This document shows positions 26,321-33,265 of a DNA stretch of 45,885 nt, in pieces. Below the pieces are notes generated by a model. It was not told the DNA's origin. It ran no database searches and saw nothing but the letters and a program-made list of their open reading frames with translations. Origin of the DNA: Flavobacterium sp. (GTDB lineage: Bacteria; Bacteroidota; Bacteroidia; Flavobacteriales; Flavobacteriaceae); contig NZ_JAIXRZ010000031.1 in NCBI RefSeq assembly GCF_027484945.1, positions 1 through 45,885 on the forward strand, in the 5' to 3' direction. Every line of letters starts with the position of its first letter. Within the stretch, counting starts at the first letter, position 1. A program made the translations under genes and the position numbers.

Positions 26321-27117
26321 ACTAACATTTGATATTTTTGAAGTAATCCAAATAATTCTTGTGAAAAGAGGTTCGTTTCAGACTTCTCGTTGATTTTTTG
26401 ATAAATTACTAAAAGCAATGAAATAGTATCATCATCAAGAGTTTTCACAATCTCTATAAATGATTTCTTGATATCAGAGGTATTTGCATCATCTAATTCA
26501 TCAGGTGAAGCAATCGCTAAACCACTACTTTCATTGGGAACATTAAAACCAAACCCTTTTAAAATAAGCGGTGCTTGTTTTACAACTCCCAACAGCATAT
26601 TGTTCAGACTATCATTGCTTTCTTTTGTATACTTTCGTTGTAATCGCTCTTCATTTAATTCTTCGTTTTTTGCTCGTAATTCTCGATTCATTCTTTCTGA
26701 TTCCTCAAGCTTTCGTGCCAGTTCTGAACGATCATGTGCTTGAAGTTTTAAATCAAAAATTTCAGCAATTCCTAATCCCATCAGTCCGCTTTTTTTCTTC
26801 TTTTTCTTTTTTTTGACTTCTTGCATTGGTTCATTTTGATCTTCGATCAATTTCGATTCACCAAAAGTTACTTCAAAAGGTTCTCCTTCTATTTTGAAAG
26901 CATTTATACCATTTTTTCGCTTTTCCTGAATGACTATTTTCGTATAGCCTTCAGCATAAATCTTCTCAAAAAATTCTTCCGAGGATCCATACTCACTTTT
27001 AATTAATTCATGAGTAATATTTCGATAGATTGTTTTAGAACTGCTCTTATCGATGATCGTAACAGCACAAAATTTATCGCTATTGAGCTTTTCTATTAAA
27101 TCATCAAATCGTTTCAT
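26317..27117 (-). CDS. Coiled-coil protein with polylysine tract
   Basis: 266 residues. An N-terminal globular part (about 1-95), an eight-Lys run (about residues 101-108) and then a coiled-coil (about 122-168, RSELARKLEESERMNRELRAKNEELN) are visible. The C-terminal part holds a hydrophobic stretch around VVKQAPLILKGFGF and an acidic helical end. The Lys tract may bind nucleic acid. The A-rich DNA encoding it (26790-26816) is a possible slippage site. No family recognised. Confidence 0.65.
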   Translation of the reverse strand: MKRFDDLIEKLNSDKFCAVTIIDKSSSKTIYRNITHELIKSEYGSSEEFFEKIYAEGYTKIVIQEKRKNGINAFKIEGEPFEVTFGESKLIEDQNEPMQEVKKKKKKKKSGLMGLGIAEIFDLKLQAHDRSELARKLEESERMNRELRAKNEELNEERLQRKYTKESNDSLNNMLLGVVKQAPLILKGFGFNVPNESSGLAIASPDELDDANTSDIKKSFIEIVKTLDDDTISLLLVIYQKINEKSETNLFSQELFGLLQKYQMLV

Positions 27118-27120
27118 TTT

Positions 27121-27393
27121 TTACATTAGTTTCTTGTAAATGAGTAGTATTTTATTCACCAACCTATCGTCAACTTTTGTAGCTGTAGGTATATAGGAAA
27201 CTTCTAATTGAACTCTAGAAAATGTCCCATCTGGAACAATCAAAATCTGCTTTTGAGTAGGGTAAATTTTAATCCCATTGATAATTGCAATACTATTGCC
27301 ATTATTCAGAACTGAAAGTGAAGTGACATTTTCTAGAATTGGAATTTGTTCCTCTCTGAATTCTTTTGTAATAAATGAAGACTCTACGAACAT
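27121..27393 (-). CDS. Small beta-rich protein (virion protein candidate)
   Basis: 90 residues, alternating hydrophobic strands (LENVTSLSVLNNGNSIAIINGIKIYPTQ...). No TM or signal peptide. It is third in a run of three beta-rich proteins in the late half of the block, with 1-3 bp gaps. Such small single-jelly-roll-sized proteins suit capsid or spike components. This is structural intuition only. Confidence 0.55.
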   Translation of the reverse strand: MFVESSFITKEFREEQIPILENVTSLSVLNNGNSIAIINGIKIYPTQKQILIVPDGTFSRVQLEVSYIPTATKVDDRLVNKILLIYKKLM

Positions 27394-27394
27394 G

Positions 27395-27769
27395 CTACAT
27401 TTTTTCTACATTATTGTTATAAAGAAAAACGACATGTAATTTCAAAGGAATATCACCTTGAAGTTTCTCATCTAGTGAAAATATCAATGAATAATCCTTA
27501 TTGCCCGTATCGAAATTCATTGGCTTGAAACTTTTTTCATACTCACCACCATTTGACTGCCTCCAATTATCAATGTGAACCGAGGGAGCAATTGCAATAC
27601 TATTGTCATCTTTCATTTCGATGGTAGCCATTGCATTTGTGTTTTTCTCAACTCCATTGGTATAAAGGGCAGCACCTGTTGTAAAGCCACTAGGTAGTTT
27701 AAAATTGACCGATGTGTTTAACTCACCAGGATTGATAACTGCCTTTACTACATATTGAATTTGTCTCAT
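27395..27769 (-). CDS. Small beta-rich protein (virion protein candidate)
   Basis: 124 residues. Many short beta strands (QYVVKAVINPGELNTSVNFKLP, DYSLIFSLDEKL, LKLHVVFLYNN) and turns, no helix, TM or Cys. It could be a single jelly-roll. The gene starts 21 bp after the preceding 185-residue protein and is followed by one base gap to the next. No homology recognised. Confidence 0.55.
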   Translation of the reverse strand: MRQIQYVVKAVINPGELNTSVNFKLPSGFTTGAALYTNGVEKNTNAMATIEMKDDNSIAIAPSVHIDNWRQSNGGEYEKSFKPMNFDTGNKDYSLIFSLDEKLQGDIPLKLHVVFLYNNNVEKM

Positions 27770-27790
27770 ACCATCAATTTAAAGATGAAA

Positions 27791-28348
27791 TTATTTTTTA
27801 GCTTCTGTAATTCTGAATTCAAGTCTCAAGAATAAAGGTTTACCAGCCGGAACAGTAACTCCTTTTGGAAATTCCAATTCCAATTTAAATTCTTCTTTGG
27901 CTCTCAAAAGCGGGGTGGTTGCAATTGGTCGGTAATCGTCTTGTTTGAAATTCTGCACATCAGTCAGGGGCAAATCAATTAACATGTCATTGGTTTGAAT
28001 CAGTCGCAATTCTGCATTTTGAAGCTCCGCCGGTAACGTGTCTCTGCTTTGCCAATCTGCATTTTCGATCTTTTCACCTCTTGTAGTGTATTGCACTCGA
28101 ATAGCATCAATTACTACATCTCGACCAGAGTTTAATTGATTACCATCTAAATTGGTAATCCCAACTACTTTTTTTGTATTGGCGTCAACAAGTTCATTGA
28201 TCCCGCTCATCCCATCAACTCGAACATTCAAGTAGAACGTTTTGTCGACCAATTTTGTAGCATGAGGTCTAACCACGTTTGTGATTTGTCGTTGTCTTGC
28301 ACCTAAAACTTTAATAGCTCTTTGCAACTGAGGATTTCTATTTTCCAT
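27791..28348 (-). CDS. Beta-rich soluble protein, major capsid protein candidate
   Basis: 185 residues, largest of the three beta-rich proteins. After a basic N-terminus (QRAIKVLGARQRQITNVVRPHATK) it has alternating strands (KTFYLNVRVDG, RDVVIDAIRVQYTT, DMLIDLPLTDV, KEEFKLELEFPKG, PLFLRLEFRIT). This is typical of jelly-roll proteins, and the basic arm could face DNA or neighbouring subunits. It is the best MCP candidate by size and position, but the packing motor is not identified and no homology was tested. Confidence 0.5.
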   Translation of the reverse strand: MENRNPQLQRAIKVLGARQRQITNVVRPHATKLVDKTFYLNVRVDGMSGINELVDANTKKVVGITNLDGNQLNSGRDVVIDAIRVQYTTRGEKIENADWQSRDTLPAELQNAELRLIQTNDMLIDLPLTDVQNFKQDDYRPIATTPLLRAKEEFKLELEFPKGVTVPAGKPLFLRLEFRITEAKK

Positions 28349-28375
28349 TTTTCTTAAATTTTAATTTTGTTTTTA

Positions 28376-28984
28376 TTAGAGAATGTAGTTTCCGTTTTCA
28401 TCCATGTAGGCACCAAGTCCATCATCTTCATATGCACCCAATCCGTCATTTTCTGATCCTGCTAAGCCTTCTTCTGAACCTCCTAGACCATTTTCAATAT
28501 AGTTGCCATTTGCATCAATATAGCCCGCAAGACCTTCCTCATCATAACCATGTAAACCATTTTCTATATAGTTTCCATTGATATCGATATATCCACCTAA
28601 ACCATCCTCATGATAGTTTCCATAAGCATCGATATAACCATTTAAGGCATTTACAGCTCCTGAGAGACCGGCTGCTTTTTGTAGAAATCTACCCATTGTA
28701 GCTTCAGGATTTAGTTTAGCAGCAATTTTTTCGGATGAAAAAATGTTTTTCACCAATTCTAATCCATGCGCTATTGAAACCCCAATTGCTGAACCTCTCA
28801 TTAGCGAACTCTTGGTATCGTTACCATTGACTTTTATGGCTAGAAATCCAGCACCAACGGCAACAACACCGTTCACAACACCTTTGACAGTGTTTGATGA
28901 TTTTTCAGTCATTGTTCCTGTAAGTCCTCTGGAGAGTGCACCTACAACAACCGCTGAACTGATTGTTATTAATTCTTGTTTCAT
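28376..28984 (-). CDS. Membrane protein with C-terminal GYID-GNY-ENGL tandem repeats
   Basis: 202 residues. Two hydrophobic N-terminal stretches (about 6-24 and 33-51) could be TM helices, and a helical middle follows. From residue 116 to the end it consists of repeats: 15-residue units (GYID-x2-GNY-x2-xGL-x) alternating with 7-8-residue short forms (GYDEEGLA, GSEEGLA, AYEDDGLG). The repeats are acidic and glycine-rich, likely a flexible or beta-solenoid-like extension, e.g. a spike or adhesin. Repeat copy number may vary between strains. Confidence 0.7.
   Translation of the reverse strand: MKQELITISSAVVVGALSRGLTGTMTEKSSNTVKGVVNGVVAVGAGFLAIKVNGNDTKSSLMRGSAIGVSIAHGLELVKNIFSSEKIAAKLNPEATMGRFLQKAAGLSGAVNALNGYIDAYGNYHEDGLGGYIDINGNYIENGLHGYDEEGLAGYIDANGNYIENGLGGSEEGLAGSENDGLGAYEDDGLGAYMDENGNYIL
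28379..28639 (-). repeat. Tandem repeat-coding region
   Basis: DNA encoding the GYID/GNY/ENGL units. Full 45-bp units alternate with 21-24-bp short units. The near-identical copies indicate recent expansion or contraction. Confidence 0.75.
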
Positions 28985-28999
28985 GTCTGTTTTTATTAA

Positions 29000-29674
29000 T
29001 TACTTTTTTGAACTTGTTACTAAGAGAATTGCTCCAACGGCCCCAACACCGATAACAATTGGAATGGTGTAATTTGGTTTTTCAGATAATCCACTTTCAT
29101 TTTTATTTACTTCTCGTTGCACTGAAGCTTCCTCTTTTAAATTATCCACTGGGATGTCTTTAACATTAGCGAGCGTTTCTAACTGTGAATCATTTGGAAG
29201 TCCTTCGCCAGTTGGTGTGCCTGTAGTTAAGGATTCCGCCGGAACTCCTTTAGTTTGCGCAATTGTCTCTAATTGGGCTGGTGTCGGAGTTGCATTTGGC
29301 ATCAGTTCAACTGGCTCAGAATTTTCCATTTGATTATTGGCAAAAGCATTATTGACAGTTGGTTTAACTACATTATCTAATGCAAACTTTCCAACTTTAC
29401 TATTGGCAACTTTGGTAGCAAATTTTACTACTTTCCCGTTTTTTACTTTAGTGAATATCTTACCCACTTTGCTGTTCATCAATTTACTGGCTACTCCACC
29501 GCCGGGAACGAATGTCATTGCTGCTGATGCAATAGGAGCCACTGCTTTCCCAACCTTTATAGCATTTTTAATGGAAACATTTCTTAGACGTACATTCTTT
29601 TTAAGGAACTTGCCAATCTTTAAACCTCGATTCAAGCCTGCATTTAATCCGGTTTGTTCTTCTAATATTATCAT
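29000..29674 (-). CDS. Basic protein with C-terminal TM anchor
   Basis: 224 residues. The N-terminal 110 residues are Lys/Val/Ala-rich and amphipathic (KVGKIFTKVKNGKVVKFATKVANSKVGKFALDNVV), with repeated KVGK and NSKVGK. A Thr/Pro-rich linker follows, with LETIAQTKGVPAESL and LETLANVKDIPVDNL as an internal repeat. One TM helix (about 203-221) is at the C-terminus. Amphipathic basic segments plus a tail anchor suggest a membrane-active structural protein. Function unknown. Confidence 0.62.
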   Translation of the reverse strand: MIILEEQTGLNAGLNRGLKIGKFLKKNVRLRNVSIKNAIKVGKAVAPIASAAMTFVPGGGVASKLMNSKVGKIFTKVKNGKVVKFATKVANSKVGKFALDNVVKPTVNNAFANNQMENSEPVELMPNATPTPAQLETIAQTKGVPAESLTTGTPTGEGLPNDSQLETLANVKDIPVDNLKEEASVQREVNKNESGLSEKPNYTIPIVIGVGAVGAILLVTSSKK

Positions 29675-29684
29675 GGTTTCGTAT

Positions 29685-30545
29685 TTAAAATGGAAATCTT
29701 TTTTTTGCTTTTTGCCCTGTTTTAGCTGCGCCTTTCAAGCCTCTTTTGCTTCCGAATACACTATTACTTTTTACATAAATGTTATAGGCTCCGCCTTGAC
29801 TAGTGGACTTATGGGCAACTGCTTGATTTTCTAGTGAAGCCAACATGTTTTTCGCTTGTTCAGCATTCCTAGAAAAGTCATATAACTCATATGTTTTTGA
29901 AGAAGGTTTCTTTGTAACATACCAGTTCCTTTTTTGGGGCATGGGACAATTCAGTCCGATATGGGGTAGTTTCTGATCCATAAAAACATCTTTTTTCTCG
30001 GTATAACTTGGCTCTTTATTACTTTGTATTGTGCCGTCAATGATAAAATGCCCTTCATCTAAGTTTCCATTTGCTTGATTATCAGGAACAATCACATAAA
30101 CATGAGTAAACTGCTTGGGGTTAAACTTTGGCTGTTTTATTTGCCGGATATAATGTTTGATCCCTAAATTCATCAAAACCGAACTGGCAAAAATCGAATA
30201 GCTTTTACAGTCAATTCCTTCCCTGCGATTAAACCAACTATTAGCTGGACTCCTTAAATTCTGAGTTACTCCATCTGCTTGATATTGAATGTCGTAATAC
30301 AGGAAATAATGAATTTTATCACAGGTTTCTTTTATTGTTTTGCCTTTTAGTAAAAGTGACAATTTAGCAACCTGCTTATAGAAAGTCTCTACCCATATTC
30401 TCATCATCTTGACTGAGTAAAAAGTATTACCAGATTTCAGTTTTACTTTTTGCCCATTTGGCTTTTCAATCAAATGGTTGAATTCTTCTCCGTTATTTAT
30501 CCTTCGCTTTAGAATTAGGTTGATTTCATCTTTGGTCATTTTCAT
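29685..30545 (-). CDS. Transglutaminase-like (papain-fold) protein
   Basis: 286 residues. The transglutaminase-like core (about 60-185) has the Cys-His-Asp triad: C113 in GIDCKSYSIFASSVL, H148 in FTHVYVIV and D170 in HFIIDGTI. Such folds act as proteases, amidases or crosslinkers. It is the first gene of the late half, just after the repeat array. No signal peptide, so a virion or cytosolic enzyme is likely, perhaps processing or crosslinking virion proteins. The C-terminal part is basic. Confidence 0.78.
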   Translation of the reverse strand: MKMTKDEINLILKRRINNGEEFNHLIEKPNGQKVKLKSGNTFYSVKMMRIWVETFYKQVAKLSLLLKGKTIKETCDKIHYFLYYDIQYQADGVTQNLRSPANSWFNRREGIDCKSYSIFASSVLMNLGIKHYIRQIKQPKFNPKQFTHVYVIVPDNQANGNLDEGHFIIDGTIQSNKEPSYTEKKDVFMDQKLPHIGLNCPMPQKRNWYVTKKPSSKTYELYDFSRNAEQAKNMLASLENQAVAHKSTSQGGAYNIYVKSNSVFGSKRGLKGAAKTGQKAKKRFPF

Positions 30546-30576
30546 TTCCTAGCATTCATGAGCAAATATTAGAAAT

Positions 30577-30607
30577 AAAAAAACCTCGCCTTGAAGTATG
30601 GAGAGGT
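30577..30607 (-). terminator. Possible terminator between early and late halves
   Basis: On the minus strand ACCTC and GAGGT (plus two inner G-C pairs) flank a loop, followed by TTTTTTT. It lies downstream of the 75-residue gene and overlaps the left end of the decamer repeat array. The stem is short, so the signal is weak. Confidence 0.35.
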
Positions 30608-30663
30608 ATTGAAAGGTATTGTAATGATTTCTTAGGTATTGTAAAGTATTGTCAGGTAACATT
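30594..30663. repeat. Seven-unit tandem array with exact 10-bp period
   Basis: Units start at 30594, 30604, 30614, 30624 (degenerate), 30634, 30644 and 30654, with consensus AGGTATTG plus two variable bases. Three are exact; 30644 is AAGTATTG and 30594 is AAGTATGG. A 10-bp period puts all copies on one face of the helix. It lies in the 132-bp gap upstream of the late genes, which suits an operator or activator site; an iteron origin is an alternative. Confidence 0.8.
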
Positions 30664-30677
30664 GCAATTTTATTGCA

Positions 30678-30905
30678 TCAAACATCGTCCTCATAATGAT
30701 AACCTTTGGGTAATCCGTAAGTTTCGACGAACTCCATAAATTCTAAATGTGGGATTATCTTAGTGTCTTTTGAAATGTTCTTTTCCTTTAGAATTTCATT
30801 GATTTGATTCCTTATTTTGGCTTCACTGAATTGGTTGCAATACATTTCAATCAACTCCGATTTGGTTACTGAATGCGGAAGAGGTTTTTTATTTGCCTTA
30901 CTCAT
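30678..30905 (-). CDS. Small acidic helical protein
   Basis: 75 residues, ATG at 30903-30905. Predicted helical, with a possible HTH-like segment (KSELIEMYCNQFSEAKIRNQINEILKEKNI). It is the last gene of the early half, ahead of the repeat array, so a role as a regulator binding that array is conceivable. No family recognised. Confidence 0.6.
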   Translation of the reverse strand: MSKANKKPLPHSVTKSELIEMYCNQFSEAKIRNQINEILKEKNISKDTKIIPHLEFMEFVETYGLPKGYHYEDDV

Positions 30906-30922
30906 TTATAGGCTATTTAAGA

Positions 30923-31120
30923 TTAAACATTTTTTCTCAAGTCATTGATCATAAACAATATTTTAAAGATTTTATCTTCCAAATATTTCAATATTCGGTT
31001 TTTGCCAAAAATGATAAAATCAAAGAAATGCAACGGTGCAGTTATCATTATTGTAAAGCAAATTAGAAGAACAAATAAATTAAGATATATTATTTTGAAG
31101 CGGTTTTTTAGTTTCATCAT
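30923..31120 (-). CDS. Small TM protein
   Basis: 65 residues with one N-terminal hydrophobic helix (about 8-32, IIYLNLFVLLICFTIMITAPLHFF) and a basic C-terminus. The start overlaps the preceding stop by one base (TAATG-type at 31120). Function unknown. Confidence 0.5.
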   Translation of the reverse strand: MMKLKNRFKIIYLNLFVLLICFTIMITAPLHFFDFIIFGKNRILKYLEDKIFKILFMINDLRKNV

Positions 31121-31464
31121 TAGTTAATATTGGTTAATTTTTGGTGAATGGAATCCGAGATTAATTGCATAGTAATTCGCTGTTCCCGGCTTCTTTCGAT
31201 CCTTTCCCATTGGCAGCAATACAGTAAAATGACCGATTGTGTTGGGCTTAATGAAATATTGGAGATAGTCCTATTACTTTCAATTTTTTTCCTAAACAAA
31301 TAGAACATGCTTTGCAACGTGTCAATCACTACAATATCATTGCAATACTTTTCATAATCCTTGCAATGAGCAATGTTGTCGACTTTATAACGGATGAATT
31401 TCAGCAATTCAGATTGTATTATCTCAATGTCTATTTTCTTAATTTTCTTTAAGGTAATTTTCAT
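31120..31464 (-). CDS. Hypothetical protein of the replication module
   Basis: 114 residues, mainly helical, with five Cys/His-free charged stretches and a conserved-looking LSPTQSVILLYCCQWERIERSREQR. No domain recognised. It follows the DnaC-like gene by 14 bp, so it probably belongs to the replication operon. Confidence 0.55.
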   Translation of the reverse strand: MKITLKKIKKIDIEIIQSELLKFIRYKVDNIAHCKDYEKYCNDIVVIDTLQSMFYLFRKKIESNRTISNISLSPTQSVILLYCCQWERIERSREQRITMQLISDSIHQKLTNIN

Positions 31465-31478
31465 TTTAGTATTTTTAA

Positions 31479-32090
31479 TTAGCGTTTATCTGCTGTGTTT
31501 TTATCAAATGAAATGAGGTTCAGCATTCCCCTTAGTCTTGACCTGATGCGATTTCCGTAAGCTGTTTCTATTTCTGAAGCAGAAAGGTTTGTGGTCAAAT
31601 GCGTTTGCACTTTTCTTGCAACAAACAGATCGTATCTCGAAAGGATGATTTCAGCCATTACATTGCATTCATTTCCGAAGTACTTCAAGTTTTGTTCAAC
31701 CCCTAAATCATCAAAGCAAAAATTTTTATACTCGGTTTGGGAATAACTGCCACGACTGTAACGATGAATTATTTCATAGCCTTCTTTAATAAATTCAAAG
31801 CTTATATCCCTACAAGTCTTTAAATAAAATCTATTGTTTGGTTTGGTAACATATTTCATCAACGTCATTAAAGTTGTTTTACCACAGCCTACCGGTCCTG
31901 ATAATAAAATCCCTTTGGTCAAATCGATATCGAACTGATTCGTTTTTGCTTCATCATTCAGAAAATAAGCTACAAGCTTTGTGATGTTGAGTGTGTCCTG
32001 TTCTTTAAAATGAAATTTTTCTCCAAAGTCTTGTTTGCCTTTCTGTTCCAACCAAGCTAGAATTTCCGGATAATTGTACTGTAAATTCAT
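31479..32090 (-). CDS. DnaC/IstB-like AAA+ ATPase (helicase loader)
   Basis: 203 residues. The ATPase core starts with Walker A GPVGCGKT (65-72) after DLTKGILLSG. Walker B is FCFDDLGVE and the arginine-rich C-terminal YGNRIRSRLRGM carries the box VII region with sensor-like Arg, as in DnaC/IstB proteins. It would load a replicative helicase on the element's origin. It lies 11 bp after the replication-protein gene. Confidence 0.8.
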   Translation of the reverse strand: MNLQYNYPEILAWLEQKGKQDFGEKFHFKEQDTLNITKLVAYFLNDEAKTNQFDIDLTKGILLSGPVGCGKTTLMTLMKYVTKPNNRFYLKTCRDISFEFIKEGYEIIHRYSRGSYSQTEYKNFCFDDLGVEQNLKYFGNECNVMAEIILSRYDLFVARKVQTHLTTNLSASEIETAYGNRIRSRLRGMLNLISFDKNTADKR

Positions 32091-32101
32091 AGTTGATTCT
32101 T

Positions 32102-32929
32102 TTATAAAGGTTCTGCATAATCCTTGTCTACATTGGTTTGTAAATTATTGGCTCTTGTTTTTTTTTTTGTTGATGGTAAATTGATACTGAATTTAGAAGT
32201 TGTAAGCATCCAGTTTCTTGCAGCAGCATTCCAATCTTTCATCTTTGTCTTACCACCAACAAGCCAACCTGTACTTGTGTAATAATTAAAAAATCGTTCT
32301 GCTTCAATCTCAGAGTATTCCTGATTTTTGAAATATTCCATGACCAATTCCAAACTTGGACTTTCTTTTTTTTTCGCGGAACTTTTTTTTTCTTTCTCAC
32401 CAGTTTTTAAAAATTCTTCTTGAATTGAATCTTCAAAATTGCTTTCAATAGATATGTTTTTATTGTTTTTAAATGTTTGTTTATTATTATATATATGCGG
32501 TTCATTAACTTGTTCTCTAGCCTGCCTATTAGGCGGGTTAATTAATAAACAGGTTCGTTCACTGATTGAACTGCCTTTTTGGATATTACCGTCCGATAGA
32601 TTGTGCATTACAACTTCGGTTCCCGAATAAGGATTGTAGGATGGCAGATATTCGATAAATCCAAGCAATTGCAATTCTTTTATACACTTATGATAGGTAG
32701 CTTTTGAAGCAATCCTACTAGATTTCATGATCTCATCCCTTGAAATTGCAATTGGATTCTTAAATCGATTGACATTCCAACGTTGAAATAATGCTAAATA
32801 AAGACTAATGTGGGTCGGGTAAATGGTTTGTTCATTGACAATACAATTGAAGAAACCCGTGAGGTGTTTAATGTAATTCATAATTACATTATTTTGAAAT
32901 TGATATTGTATTTTTTCTTGTATTACCAT
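32102..32929 (-). CDS. Replication protein with winged helix
   Basis: 275 residues. The N-terminal part (about 20-95, THISLYLALFQRWNVNRFKNPIAISRDEIMKSSRIASKATYHKCIKELQLLGFIEY) is a winged-helix DNA-binding domain. A charged linker and a C-terminal helical part (ALEYFKNQEYSEIEAERFFNYYTSTGWLVGGKTKMKDWNAAARNWM) resemble the primosomal DnaD-like end of phage replication proteins. Such genes next to dnaC-like genes are typical of phages and Bacteroidota mobile elements. Its start overlaps the HTH gene by 41 bp. Confidence 0.72.
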   Translation of the reverse strand: MVIQEKIQYQFQNNVIMNYIKHLTGFFNCIVNEQTIYPTHISLYLALFQRWNVNRFKNPIAISRDEIMKSSRIASKATYHKCIKELQLLGFIEYLPSYNPYSGTEVVMHNLSDGNIQKGSSISERTCLLINPPNRQAREQVNEPHIYNNKQTFKNNKNISIESNFEDSIQEEFLKTGEKEKKSSAKKKESPSLELVMEYFKNQEYSEIEAERFFNYYTSTGWLVGGKTKMKDWNAAARNWMLTTSKFSINLPSTKKKTRANNLQTNVDKDYAEPL

Positions 32930-33176
32930 TCAAAACTTTTTCAATATCTGAATAGTTGTAATACATAATACCCCCAATCTTTGTAAAAGTCAAAGTACCA
33001 TTAATTCGGAGATTTTGAAGTGTTCCAGGAGAAATGTTAAGCAACTTTCGTACTTCAGTAGACTTCAGCCATTGCTTAACTTGTTGTGGTTTAAATTGAA
33101 TGATTTCTTTTAAATCATTGAGAAGAAGACTTCTGAATTCGTTTAAGTCTTCACGAGTGATAACTTCGATTGCCAT
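32889..33176 (-). CDS. Excisionase/MerR-like HTH protein
   Basis: 95 residues with a C-terminal HTH_17-type domain (about 40-85, LKSTEVRKLLNISPGTLQNLRINGTLTFTKIGGIMYYNYSDIEKVL). In Bacteroidota mobile elements such proteins act as excisionases or operon regulators. It heads the replication operon. A perfect dyad 55-79 bp upstream is a plausible binding site. Confidence 0.8.
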   Translation of the reverse strand: MAIEVITREDLNEFRSLLLNDLKEIIQFKPQQVKQWLKSTEVRKLLNISPGTLQNLRINGTLTFTKIGGIMYYNYSDIEKVLNGNTRKNTISISK

Positions 33177-33230
33177 AACGTATATTTTAAATTGTTATGG
33201 TACAAATTTGAAGTGTTTGAAAGTTTTTCT

Positions 33231-33255
33231 TTCACAACGGAGATCGTGTTGTGAA
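33231..33255. promoter_or_regulatory. Perfect inverted repeat between rteC and the HTH gene
   Basis: TTCACAAC and GTTGTGAA are separated by nine bases (8-bp perfect arms). The dyad sits in the 89-bp gap upstream of the HTH gene, without a T-run, so an operator is more likely than a terminator. Confidence 0.6.
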
Positions 33256-33265
33256 CGATTTTTAT

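Noticed and set aside
29337..29834. Plus-strand ORF of 165 codons over the TM-anchored and transglutaminase genes
   Set aside because: It overlaps two coupled minus-strand genes with clear features and shows no domain of its own.
30594..30663. CRISPR array
   Set aside because: The unit is 8 bp with a 10-bp period, far too short for repeat-spacer structure, and no cas gene is present.
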